From Lumbricus terrestris (Eukaryota > Annelida > Clitellata > Crassiclitellata > Lumbricidae): a stretch of 64,000 nucleotides of DNA. Positions 54,175 to 64,000 of the stretch are shown here, one piece after another. The position numbers were made by a program, and so were the translations under genes. Location: contig OX457042.1 in assembly GCA_949752735.1 (NCBI GenBank), positions 30,639,116 to 30,703,115 on the forward strand, read 5' to 3'. Position 1 is the first letter of the stretch. The number at the start of each line of letters is the position of its first letter. The notes beneath the pieces are model-generated. The model was not told the DNA's origin and did not search any database. It saw only the letters and a list, made by a program, of their open reading frames with translations.

Positions 54175-56200
54175 CATTATTCTAACTTAAAAAATGGAAT
54201 GAATTATTAAAATTGAGAGAAACTTGTTGTCCTTAATTACGCTTCACAAAATGTTCACATGCTGACAATGCGTTTCACTCACATTATATAGCCCACTCAC
54301 TTTTTGTGGTATATTTGACCACGTTTTTGAGGAATTCACGCTTTCTTCGAATGTGGCCTTCCCTACGTTCTACAAACTGACCTTGCTGGGTCTGTACTAC
54401 CTATAGCAACTTTGAATGCATGCTTGTGGTAATGGTATTTCTCAAGATCTAACATAGGCCTACTGCCAGTTTTAATGTGTTTCCTTAAGGTTATTTTTCT
54501 TAAACTTGCAAGTTATTTGAGGTTCAAGTCTGAAAACATCCAACCAGTTAACTAGAACACAGTAGACAGTGGCTTCTAAATTCTGTTTTGGGATGGTGAA
54601 TGTTCTAATACCACATGAACTGATAATAGACAGAGATCAGTTTTCCTTGCTATTTTAATTCTTCTGGCTACCAGTTCTGCAATCTGCATGTGTTTTTTTC
54701 TCATCAATCATCATATTAGGCCTATTCACTTAAACATTTTCTGGGTAACCTTAGTAGCCATTCTTTTGAATACATATATCAACAACCTTTCTCTCAGAGT
54801 ATGGTAGGAAGCTCGATGCAATGATGAGCAAATAAATGTCGTAACGTCAACTCATTGAAATGAAACATGCAGATGAACCACTGGAGAGGATGCCTGCAGG
54901 TAGGCCTAACTCCAGCTTTTTTATTACTCCATTATCCCAGCATGCTTTTCTGTATTTACCGCCGTTCCATCACAGCCAACAGCTATTATTGAACTGAAAG
55001 AAATATAATTAAGCCTATCAGACAAGAATTCGCGCATTGCTTTGAAAATTCCTGCGGCTAATCCACTGTTTGGTTAGATATGCCCTAAATAAAGTGATCC
55101 TAGTTCTCGTATCAAACATGTATACACTTCCATTATTTGGTATTTATGACCAAATGACTGCAACAATATAGTACGTTATATCTGTCCCACCGTCAAAATA
55201 TAGTGCTGTAGCTTCACGCTATCTTCTCTTCCATCGGATAGCCTAATGTTTTACGAAACCTTTCTCTCTCTTCCCACAATCTGTCAGTAGCTGAACTTTG
55301 GTCATCATCAGTCACAATTCCTTAGTCCACAAGTAGACCTACTTCTGTTGCAAGTGCAGCACCAACTGCATTGGAGAAACTATATCTGTCACATTCCCTT
55401 GGAAAAGCTGGGAGTGACTTGGTGTAGCAAGAGCATGTTTTTCCCTCAGATCGCATATAGCCTAAACGTCCTCAAAATGATTCTGATGCTGTGGAATCGG
55501 AGTCAACTGAGTCACAGCTGGAAGCATTGTCTGCCATGTCTGGTGTATCATCTATAATTTACACAGTCCTTGAGATTTATAATACTTCTTGTTGTTCTCT
55601 TTCCTTTCTCTTTCTTTTCTGTCTATTTCTCCATGACCATAGTTCTCGCGTTTGCATGGTATATATGTTTTTGCCATGGTTTTCAACTGCGAAAGTAGAC
55701 TTAACTTCAGGTGCTCGGCGGCAAAGTTAGATGCAATAACTTTGATTCAATTTTTCTTCAGTTCTTTCATTTAGGACCTGGAGCAACCTTTTAAGTTATG
55801 CCAAAGTTCATTTTAAACAAAAACACTTTTCTTGCTATACCCTAACCTGCAATCGTTCTGCGGTCTGTCAGATTGAATGTGAATAAACGAATATTACTAT
55901 TATTGTTCAACGCTTTGAAGAAGCGGCGTGAACTCTCACATGCAGCGGGTCTGGGGGCCAATACATTGCACACTGAAGTTCTTACACCATGTGCTAGTAA
56001 ATGCGTTGTTTTATTTTTACGTTACTTCATTTCGGGGTGTTCAGACACCCAAAACACCCCACCCCAGCTACGGCATTAGTCTGAGTATTTATCCAGGGAT
56101 TGGAAACAATTCTAGGCCTATTCTGTCGTGCACAACGGATCGCATAAAAGGCCTACGTGCGGTCGAGCAGTGTTTAAATATCTATTGTTTTGTTTGTTTG
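54175..56200. other. Anonymous sequence
   Basis: No supported exon. Open frames around 55348-55730 have no recognisable family. A TTCAGACACCC..ACACCCCACCCCAGCTACGGC stretch near 56038 faintly echoes 5788-5820. Confidence 0.45.
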
Positions 56201-56208
56201 TATGCGCA

Positions 56209-56442
56209 CTTGTTATAGCGCCCCTTCAAGCTTACCACTCAGAAGCGCTCCCGACTTCACCGCGGACAATGCATTGGAGTTTCACGCCGAAGCGCTGAGC
56301 AATCGCGAGTGAAGGACTTGCCTAAGGTCCCTATGCGGCGACTTTGAGGTGGATTCGAACCTGTAACCCTGCGGCTGCAAGGTGACGAACATACCCACTA
56401 CACCACAGCGCCCCACTACCCACTACACCACCGCGCTCCACA
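56209..56442 (-). repeat. tRNA-derived SINE with LINE-like 3' tail
   Basis: Minus strand: GGGGCGCTGTGGTGTAGTGG (A box) and TTACAGGTTCGAATCCACC (B box), a body, then GGAGCGCTTCTGAGTGGTAA, GCTTGAAGGGGCGCTATA. The tail equals the CR1-like LINE tail at 53465, so the SINE probably borrows that LINE's machinery. The head is partly duplicated (second GGTGGTGTAGTGGG at 56420-56442). Confidence 0.88.
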
Positions 56443-57280
56443 GATCTAGTCTCCCTACTTGGGAAATCTGGCTTCGAGGGGGTGTTGTGTTAGTTTTGGG
56501 CGGACGACGATCGCTGAGCCACACACCGACGACCACTCTTTGACCGATAGTTTTTCTGACGACCTTTCTCTCCATAATTTTAATCTTTTTCAGCTTCAAA
56601 TTTCGGAGAAAGGTAGTAAATTCCATAAATTCCATACTTTGAAATCTGATGACCTTTTTTCTATAACGTTTCTCTTAAAATGTCCGAAAATCATGGGCCT
56701 GCTGAATTCTATGCTCTAACAGACCTAACTGGTGACCATTTTCTTTAAATTATAGTCTTTCTCTTCGCATTTCCCAAAAGCATAGGGCCTGCAGATTCTA
56801 CACACCGTATAATCACCAAATATACTTCATGCAAGCAAACCATGTTCGATTTTTTGGAGAGAGGAGATGCTACGTATACATTTTTCTGGGAGGGGAAATA
56901 TTACCTATGACATTGTGCATGTTAGCAATAAATTTTCAGGGGTCAGGGAATGTCATTCCTGGTGGGAGCTTTTCCACCACCAACCCCCCAGACATTCCTA
57001 GATAAGACACTAATCGTCGGGTGCACCTCGGTTTTGCTATCGTACAGAGAATTACATATAAATGCCCGGTTGCGGTCATGATGGGCATGTGTAATGTATT
57101 TGCTATCGTCGTCATTGATATGTTCCTGACGTTAGACATTCGGCGGCGATGGGTACAACTAAATGACCTCCATTGCCTTCCTTCTATCATTTGTCAAGTC
57201 CATTGTTCTTCTTGGTGCCGGTCCAAATGATGTCATTTAGATTGTCTAATCCATCGTCTGTCTTTGTTTCATTTTCCTTC
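56443..57280. other. Mostly anonymous sequence
   Basis: 56530-56690 contains TTTCTGACGACCTTTCTCT and AATCTGATGACCTTTTTTCT, the shared inner block of the MITEs at 33802, 42480 and 50732, without readable ends. Confidence 0.45.
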
Positions 57281-57284
57281 AAAT

Positions 57285-57730
57285 CTGTTTTGCAGAATCA
57301 GAGAATATTAGCAACGAAATCCTAGACAAAAGTCTAAGAGTCGTTGATAAAAGCGATTTTCCAATACGGGTTGGAATGTTGGACAATGTGAAAGCAGGGC
57401 GAGAAAAGAATTCTAGCAGCAGAATTGAGTTGGCTGCGTAAGCGATCGCAGAGCTTTCACGGTTACGGAAGATAAGAAACGATGACATTAGAGTGACTAG
57501 ACGAACATTAGATGTGGAAAAAGCCCTGCTATACAGAGTAGGCATATATACTCCGATGGTTAGAAAATGTAGAAAGAATGCCAGCAAGAGCAGAATACAC
57601 AATGCACTACATGCAAGATTGGAAGGAAAAGAAAGAGAGGAAGACCAAAGCAACATTGGAGAGACAAAATATACGAGGATACAGCATCGTGAGACTACCC
57701 ATCAACGCCAAAAGGTTGGCGTCAGCAATT
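57285..57730 (+). mobile_element. Degenerate LINE reverse-transcriptase C-terminus (RTE-like type)
   Basis: In shifting plus frames: NQRILATKS, then LIKAIFQYGLECWTM, then LAAELSWLRK and TRRTLDVEKALLYRVGIYTP. The YG.ECWT and AE..WLRR landmarks belong to the C-terminal region of RTE/other non-LTR elements. Several stops and frame changes. Confidence 0.7.
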
Positions 57731-57739
57731 GATAGGCGG

Positions 57740-58425
57740 TTGACGAGGAGGAGGAGGAGGAGGAGAAGGAGGAGGAGGAAGGGAGGAGGGAGGAGAAGGT
57801 GGTGGAAGAGGAGGAGGAGGAGAAGGAAGAGAAGAAGGAAGAAGAGGAAGTGGAGAGGAGAAAGAGGAAGAGAGAGAGGATAAGGAGGAAGAAAAAGAAG
57901 AGGAGAATGAGGTGAAGAAGAAGAAGGAGGATCAAGAGGAAAACGAGAAGGAAAAGAAAGAGGAGAAGAAGGACGTGGAAGAGGAGAAAGAGGAGGAGGA
58001 AGACGAAGAAGAGTGGAATAGGAGGACGAGGAGAAGAAGAAAAGGAGACAGAAGGAGAAAGCGGAAGAGGAGGAGGAAGAAGAGGAGGAGGAAGAGAAGG
58101 AGAGGAGGAGAAAGAGGAGGAGGGGATGAAGAGGAGAAGAAGAGGAGGAAGAGAAGGAGGGAGAGAAGGAGGAAGAGAAGGAGGAAGAGAAAGAGGAAGA
58201 GAAGGAGGAAGAGAAAGAGGAAGAGAAGGAGATGAAGAGAAGGAGGAAGAGAAGGACGAGGAGGAATAGAGAAGGAGGAGGAAAAGAGGACGAAGAGAAA
58301 GAGGAGAAGGAGGTGAATGAACAGAAGAAGAAGGAGAAGAGGAAGAGGAGGAGATGAAGAGGAGGAGGAAGAGGACTAGATGAGGAGGAGAAAGAGGAGG
58401 CGGATGATGATGATGATGATGATGA

Positions 58426-58458
<33 letters not shown>

Positions 58459-58470
58459 TGATGATGATAT
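57740..58470 (+). repeat. Purine-rich GGA/GAA array with GAT/GAC end
   Basis: About 650 bases almost free of pyrimidines (GAGGAGGAAGAGAAGGAGGA units), then (GAT)n and (GAC)n at 58403-58468. Long Glu/Arg/Lys and Ser/Pro/Leu frames are artefacts of composition. It follows the LINE end directly, possibly an expanded tail. Confidence 0.95.
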
Positions 58471-58784
58471 AAGTACACCTCGGTGTGCGCAACGATGCTG
58501 AGGCTATGAAGGTTTAGATATCAAGGCCAATGCAATGCATGTAGGTCTGATCTGACAATAATTGTAAGTAGTAACATCTATTGCGCCAGCGAAGACAGCA
58601 GACAATGGTGTACCAAAAATAATCAAGCGGTGAATTAAGTCTATATCCAGAGGATGCATCTTCTGAATAAACACTCATATAGGCCTACTGTTTTGTTCCT
58701 AAGTCTGCCACATAGTCAACTCCGAGTTTGCACCGAGTCTATGGCAATCCATCTATAAAGCAAGCTCACGGGTTTCAGGAAATA

Positions 58785-58890
58785 CGAACTTCGCCACTGC
58801 CTTACTTTGGCGGTGCCTGTCCCATGTCTAGAGAGAGGAGGAGGGCGACACTAATCAGCTTTTACATGACACAATATCGTTTGACAGCAA
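58785..58890. repeat. Half copy of the hairpin repeat
   Basis: CTTCGCCACTGCC, GGAGGAGGGCGACACTAATC, TTTGACAGCAACAAG; same family as 39066-39315. Confidence 0.6.
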
Positions 58891-58942
58891 CAAGATAGAT
58901 TCAGGAACTACGAGCACAGAGCAGTTCGTCATTCAAACACAT

Positions 58943-59219
58943 AGAGTCTATACCACGGGACGTCCTCCCTTTCTCACAGAGGGTCGCTTACCGGATCTTT
59001 TCTTTGGTTTAGCACTGTCTCTCTTGTGTGGACTTCAGCTTCACACTAAGAGACCCGTGCTGTGTCTCTCTCCGCTCTTCTAAGTAGGCTGAGCTTTATG
59101 TCCCCCCGGTCGCGCACTTCTATTACGCAGCGCCGCCCGTTTCTGTCACTGGTCATGCGACTTGGAATGGGCTTCCTGTGGAACTACGTCTAATGCCTAT
59201 AGAGCCTTTGAGACCACTA
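58943..59219 (+). mobile_element. CR1-like LINE 3' end, left part, split by an insertion
   Basis: Matches 53500-53795 with frameshifts (TCACAGAGGGTCGCTTACCG, TTGGAATGGGCTTCCTGTGG, GAACTACGTCTAATGCC). It stops at GAGACCACTA where the inverted-repeat element inserts; the rest resumes at 62642. Confidence 0.9.
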
Positions 59220-59984
59220 GTCCAGGCAATTTACAGTTTCACATGGGCAAAATTGTAACAGAAGCTTTTAAGACGGCTTCCTGCTCAGAATTTTCTGCTG
59301 AATAACATATCCAAAATCCGACAAAATCCGACCATGGGGTCACCCCCCCCAAAATGGGGTTCAAAATATGATGGGTTTCATGCTTTTTTACATTGAATAT
59401 CGGGCTGCTAGTACAGCGACCTGGTTAAAAATGGTTCACTTTGTGATACAAACATGATATTCGGTACATTCTACGAACATGTCATGAGAAAAAGATTTGG
59501 CTATAGGGCCATCGCATATTTGATCCCTGGCCCCAATGGCAGCCATTTTTCCAAATGGCCCCCAGTTTACAGATTTTAAATTATCTCAACTTCCAGTACA
59601 CTTAGAATCGTCATCTTGGTGTCTAAACATACATAGTTAGAGGCGAGGATTCCAACAGAACCATTGCAAATGTTCCCTACGGCTTCAATGGCGGCCATTT
59701 TCCAAAATGGCCGACCAAATACGAAATTTTCAATATCTCAGCTTTCAGTACACCTAGAAATGTCATCTTGGTGTCTAAACATACATAGTTAGGGGCGAGG
59801 ATTCCAACAGAACCATTGCAAATGTTCCCTACGGCTTCAATGGAGGTCATTTTCCAAAATGGCCGACCCCAAAAAAATTCAATATCTCAGCTTCCAGTAC
59901 ACCTAGAAATGTCATCTTGGCGTCTAAAAAAACACAATAATTAGTGGGCGAGGATTCCAACAGAGCTCTTTTACATTGAATATT

Positions 59985-60235
59985 GGGCTGCTGATGACCT
60001 CAATGTGATTGAATTCATTCATAGAAAAAATTCTGGATGTGGTATCACATCCCGTGAAAGCATGCAGAAACAAGAGAAACCTGCAGGTGTCAATGCCCAA
60101 CATTGTTTGAATGCTGCAGATATTATAGACAGGATTTGGATGTAATCCGCATCTTATATCACTGGGATAGTAGAGCTTGAAGCCATTGTCCTTGGCATGG
60201 TACAGAAGCAGAATCAAAAAGTCTGTATCTCCACT
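59985..60235 (-). pseudogene. PIN/XPG-like nuclease relic of a transposable element
   Basis: Minus-strand reading (open 60289-59924) contains DTDFLILLLYHAKDNGFKLY, SIQTMLGIDTCRFLL and FLHAFTGCDTTSRIFSMNEF. DTDLL...LHAFTGCDTTSR is a pattern I remember from many uncharacterised, repeat-associated invertebrate proteins. Its spacing of DxD and GCD resembles the FEN1/XPG nuclease core (ED.D...LLGCDY), which is an inference. Only about 85 residues survive, bounded by the left arm and the LINE relic. Confidence 0.55.
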
Positions 60236-60469
60236 CGAGGCTCTCGGGTGTATTGACCTCGGTGCCACGGAGCTTGTTCCTGTGATCACCGCAATCGACC
60301 ACCAAGTCCCATCGCATCCAACGTCGACGGTTCTGGATCTTCACCAATTCCATCGGCGTCGTCTCCTGTTGATCGGAGTGATGCTCATCCAGTCAGAGAT
60401 CATCTTATACGGCTAAATCCACCTCGGCATGCCTCTCATCAGGCTCATCGGCTCAAGTGCACCACGCTC

Positions 60470-61872
60470 AACGTTCGCTGTCTCACCAAGAAGGTCGACG
60501 TTGTAACGCAGTGCTGGCTCGATATGGGGCTCGATATCATCGGCCTCACTGAAACGTGGCACAAGGACGCCAATGTTGTCGCGCTCAGGCGCCTTGAATC
60601 TTCGGGCCTACAGATGCTTGAGCGTGCTCGCTCTGTTAAGCGGGGTGCGAGGACTGATGACGTCTGCTAAAAAAATCATGGTGGCGTCGTCGTTGTTGCA
60701 CCTGCTGCTGTCAGGCTGATGAAACTTACTGCTCCGTTCGAGCCAACGACCTTCGAACATCTCATCGCCAGGGTAAAGGTCGCTGGAATTTCGTTCATCT
60801 TCGTTGTCGTCTACCGCTCTGCCGCGGTGACTGCAACCTTCTTCGACTAATTTCGCGTCCTACTTGAATACTTGTCATCGTTTGCTATGCCCTACGTCAT
60901 CACAGACGATATCAGCATACGCTTTGACCGTCCTGACGACACGACCGCCTCGCCTGCTACTGAGTTGCTCGGCGCGTTCGGTGTAGTGCGTGGCTGGTTG
61001 TACTCACGATCGGGGAGGCACTCTTGATGTCGTCATCACAAGAGAGGACGAGAGGCCATCGGCGGTCGATGTCATCGGCGTACCAGGATGCACGTCCGAC
61101 CATCGGATGGTGACAATTGAGACCCTTCCATGCCGCTCCAGTCGAGACACCAGTCTACAGAACCCAGCGTCGCAGATCTTGGAGGAGATTCGACGTCGAT
61201 CGGTTCAAGAACGATCTCAAGGCCTGCTGCCTCTGCGATGGTTCCGCTGGGTTTCTGACCGGTACCGGCGCAGACTCGATGGCCTCACGCTTCGATGAGG
61301 TGATCACGGCCTTGCTCGACACCCAAGCGCCGATGACCGAGATCACCCGTCGGGTTTGAGGCACAGCCAACAAGTGGAACGGCTCTGATTGCCGCTCTGC
61401 GAAGCGTTATGCCAGGCAGCTTCAGCGTCGCTTCAAGAGGTCGCGCACGGAGAGCGCCCATGGCATTTGGATGGGGGCATTGAAGTCAATGCACTGCCTC
61501 GTACGGCCAAGACGGGGTCGCTTCTGGAAGTCGAAGGTTGACTCCCAGCGTGATTCGGGGTCGCTATGGCAAGCGATCAGCGATGGACTTGGCAGGGACC
61601 AGGACGCTGCACCTGCTGCTGATCCGGGGCTTTCAGCTGAGGCTGTCGCCGACTACTTCGACCAACGAGTCTCCGACATCAGGTCAGCCACTGAGGGCGC
61701 ATCGTCACCGGTGTTTCGCGATATTGCGATGGCAGACCGGTTTTCCGGTTTTGAGCCCATCACAACTGACGCCATCTGCCGGTTGGTCAACGTCGCCGCC
61801 GAAAAGTACTCGATGAAGGACGCCATGCCCACGTGCTTGCTTAAGACCAGCATCGACCTGCTTGTGGGGAAC
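60470..61872 (+). pseudogene. LINE endonuclease and linker relic, no reverse transcriptase
   Basis: Plus strand, broken frames: LNVRCLTKKVDVVTQCWLDM, LDIIGLTETWHKD (endonuclease N-terminus), VVVYRSA, then linker LWQAISDGLGRD, AVADYFDQRVSDIRSA, FSGFEPITTDAI and MPTCLLKTSIDLL. This is the CR1-like order, stopping just before the polymerase domain. In-frame stops at several points (for example TAA at 60668-60670). GC content is much higher than the arms, so it has a different history from its host element. Confidence 0.85.
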
Positions 61873-62641
61873 ATTTGCAATGGCTCTGTTGGAATCCTCG
61901 CCCCAACTATGTATGTTTAGACACCAAGATGACATTTCTAGGTGTAGGCATACTGAAAGCTGAGATATTGAAAATTTCGTATTTGGTCGGCCATTTTGGA
62001 AAATGGCCGCCATTGAAGCCGTAGGGAACATTTGCAATGGTTCTGTTGGAATCCTCGCCCCTAACTATGTATGTTTAGACACCAAGATGACATTTCTAGG
62101 TGTACTGAAAGCTGAGATATTGAAAATTTCGTATTTGGTCGGCCATTTTGGAAAATGGCCGCCATTGAAGCCGTAGGGAACATTTGCAATGGTTCTGTTG
62201 GAATCCCCGCCCCTAACTATGTATGTTTAGACACCAAGATGGCGATTCTAAGTGTACTGGAAGCTGAGATAATTTAAAATCTGTAAACTGGGGGCCATTT
62301 TGAAAAATGGCTGCCATTGGGGCCAGGGGTCAAATATGCGATGGCCCTATAGCCAAATCTTTTTCTCATGACATGTTCGTAGAATGTACCGAATATCATG
62401 TTTGTATCACAAAGTGAACCATTTTTAACCAGGTCGCTGTACTAGCAGTCCGATATTCAATGTAAAAAAGCATGAAACCCATCATATTTTTAACCCCATT
62501 TTGGGGGGTGACCCCATGGTCGAATTTTGTCGGATTTTGGATATGTTATTCAGCAGAAAATTCTGAGCAGGAAACCGTCTTAAAAGCTTCTGTTACAATT
62601 TTGCCCAGGTTCACTGTATATTTGAGCTAGATTGCCTGGAC

Positions 62642-62742
62642 TACACGTTCTGCTCTACTTTTAAGACTGTTCTTTTTAGCCGTGGCTGGGTCGGGAGCGC
62701 TTCTGAGTAGTTACTCTGAAAGGGTGCTATGCAAATATCCAA
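62642..62742 (+). mobile_element. CR1-like LINE 3' end, right part
   Basis: Continues the LINE of 58943-59219: CGTTCTGCTCTACTTTTAAG, GGCTGGGTCGGGAGCGCTTC, TGAGTAGTTACTCTGAAAGG, GTGCTATGCAAATATCCAAA, then the GAATGAAT tail. Confidence 0.88.
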
Positions 62743-63957
62743 AACGAATGAATGAATGAATGATTGAATGAATGAGTGAATGAATGAATGAATAAATGAG
62801 TGAATGAATGAATGACTGACTGACTGACTGAATGAATGAATGAATGAGGAAATGACTGCCTGACTGAATGAATGAATGAATGAGTGAATGAATGAATGAG
62901 TGAATGAATGAGTGAGTGAAGGAATGAATGACTGACTGAATGAATGACTGACTGACTGAATGATGAATGAATGAATAAATAAATGAATGAATGAATGAAC
63001 GAATGATTGACTGATTGACTGACTGAATGAATGAATGAATGAATGAATGAATGAGGGAATGAATGACTGACTGACTGACTGACTGACTGAATGAATGAAT
63101 AACTGACTGACTGACTGAATGAATGAATGAATGAATGAAATGAATGAACGAATGATTGAATGAATGAATGAAATGAATGAGTGAATAAACGAATGAAGGA
63201 ATGAAATGAATGAATGAATAAATGAATGAAATGAATGAATTTAACTAAATGAATGAATGAATAAATGAATGAATGACTGACTGAATGAAATGAATGACTG
63301 ACTGATTGAATGAATGACTGACTGAATGAAAAATGAATGAATGAATGAATGAATGAATAAATGGATGAATAAATGAATGAATGAATAAATGGATGAATAA
63401 ATGAATGAATGAATAAATGAATGAGTGAATGAATGACTGACTGACTGGCTGAATATAAAGAATGAATGAATGACTGACTGAATGAGTGAATGACTGGATG
63501 AATGAATAACTGAATTACTGAATAAATGAAATGAATGAAATGAATGAAATGAATGAAATGAATGAAATGAATGAAATGAATGAAATGAATGAAATGAATG
63601 AAATGAATGAATGAATGAATGATTGAATGAATGATTGAATGAATGAATGAATGAATGAATGAGTGAATTAACGAATGAATGAATGAATAAATGAATGAAT
63701 TCAATGAATGACTGACTGAATGAATGAATGACTGACTGACTGAATGAAAAAATGAATGAATGAATAAATGAATGAATGAACGACTGAATGAATGTATGAT
63801 CGAATGAACGACTGAATGAATGAATGAATGTATGATTGAATGACTGACTGACTGAATGAATGAATGACACACTAAGCGAATGAATGAATGATTGATTGAA
63901 TGAATGAATGAATGAATGAATGAACGAACGAATGAGTGAATGAATGAATGAATGAAC
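62743..63957 (+). repeat. GAAT tetranucleotide array of 1.2 kb
   Basis: (GAAT)n with patches of (GACT)n, (GAATAAAT) and a (GAAAT)n-like block at 63530-63605 (AATGAATGAAATG). It begins exactly at the LINE tail. The 416-codon His/Ser/Phe/Ile minus frame is a pure artefact of the 4-bp period with few stops. Confidence 0.95.
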
Positions 63958-64000
63958 GGTTGTTCTGCTGTGTACACGATGAAATAATAAAAATTCAGGT

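Larger units (their letters stand above)
59220..62641. mobile_element. Long inverted-repeat element with LINE and nuclease-like cargo
   Basis: Ends GTCCAGGCAAT and ATTGCCTGGAC with TA on each side, inserted in a LINE whose uninterrupted relative (GAGACTACGTTCT, 53790) confirms the site. The left arm 59220-59975 and the right arm about 61872-62641 are inverted copies containing ~152-bp sub-repeats (GGCGAGGATTCCAACAGAAC, GTCATCTTGGTGTCTAAACA, AATGGCGGCCATTTTCCAAAATGG). Between the arms lie a minus-strand nuclease-like relic (59985-60235) and a plus-strand LINE relic (about 60470-61872). Confidence 0.88.

Noticed and set aside
57702..58478. A 258-codon Ser/Pro/Leu frame and Glu/Arg/Lys frames on the other strand
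   Set aside because: Products of the purine-rich array.
62727..63977. A 416-codon open frame (minus) rich in His, Ser, Phe and Ile
   Set aside because: It is the GAAT microsatellite read in a frame without stops; no start context, no domain.

Overview
This is a window of an animal nuclear genome. The real genes have short exons, GT-AG introns and vertebrate-like protein families. The rest is packed with tRNA-derived SINEs, CR1/RTE-type LINE fragments, many hAT-type elements and long simple-sequence arrays. The octamer TAGGCCTA and its fragments recur throughout. A marine invertebrate, perhaps a non-chordate deuterostome, is my best guess, but nothing here proves the species. All convincing gene structures lie on the minus strand.

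Layout. 42-5504: a decayed S-adenosylmethionine synthetase (MAT) locus with recognisable exons, a nonsense codon, frameshifts, a missing catalytic exon and a second degraded copy of one exon about 3.5 kb upstream. 6.4-9.1 kb: three hAT-type non-autonomous elements with 8-bp target duplications. 9778-12770: a 3-kb inverted-repeat element with arms of about 1.3 kb. 13955-19252: a four-exon gene for a small single-pass receptor with one six-cysteine domain spaced almost exactly like vertebrate BCMA/TACI; this is the most interesting gene in the window. 19.9-22.4 kb: an 83-bp satellite array holding a SINE; a short inverted block of the same satellite lies at 26.5-26.8 kb. 23253-23330: an isolated first exon of the largest RNA polymerase II subunit. 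23.7-31.6 kb: mostly anonymous sequence, ending in a 1.8-kb A-rich minisatellite. 31.7-38.4 kb: nested hAT elements, including one with a hAT transposase relic and an element-in-element-in-element stack. 41355-46273: a three-exon core-1 beta-1,3-galactosyltransferase (C1GALT1-like) gene, 352 codons, apparently intact. 46.5-53 kb: trinucleotide and TA arrays, a TIR element in TA repeats, more hAT MITEs. 53.4-64 kb: LINE 3' ends, a purine-rich array, a second inverted-repeat element (59220-62641) carrying LINE and nuclease-like relics, and 1.2 kb of GAAT repeats growing out of a LINE tail.

There is no operon logic. The functional content is two probably live genes (the receptor and the glycosyltransferase), one orphan exon of a housekeeping gene and one pseudogene, set in a transposon graveyard whose insertions can partly be ordered in time because target-site duplications are still readable. 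Exon boundaries were read by eye from splice signals and reading-frame continuity; no searches were run.
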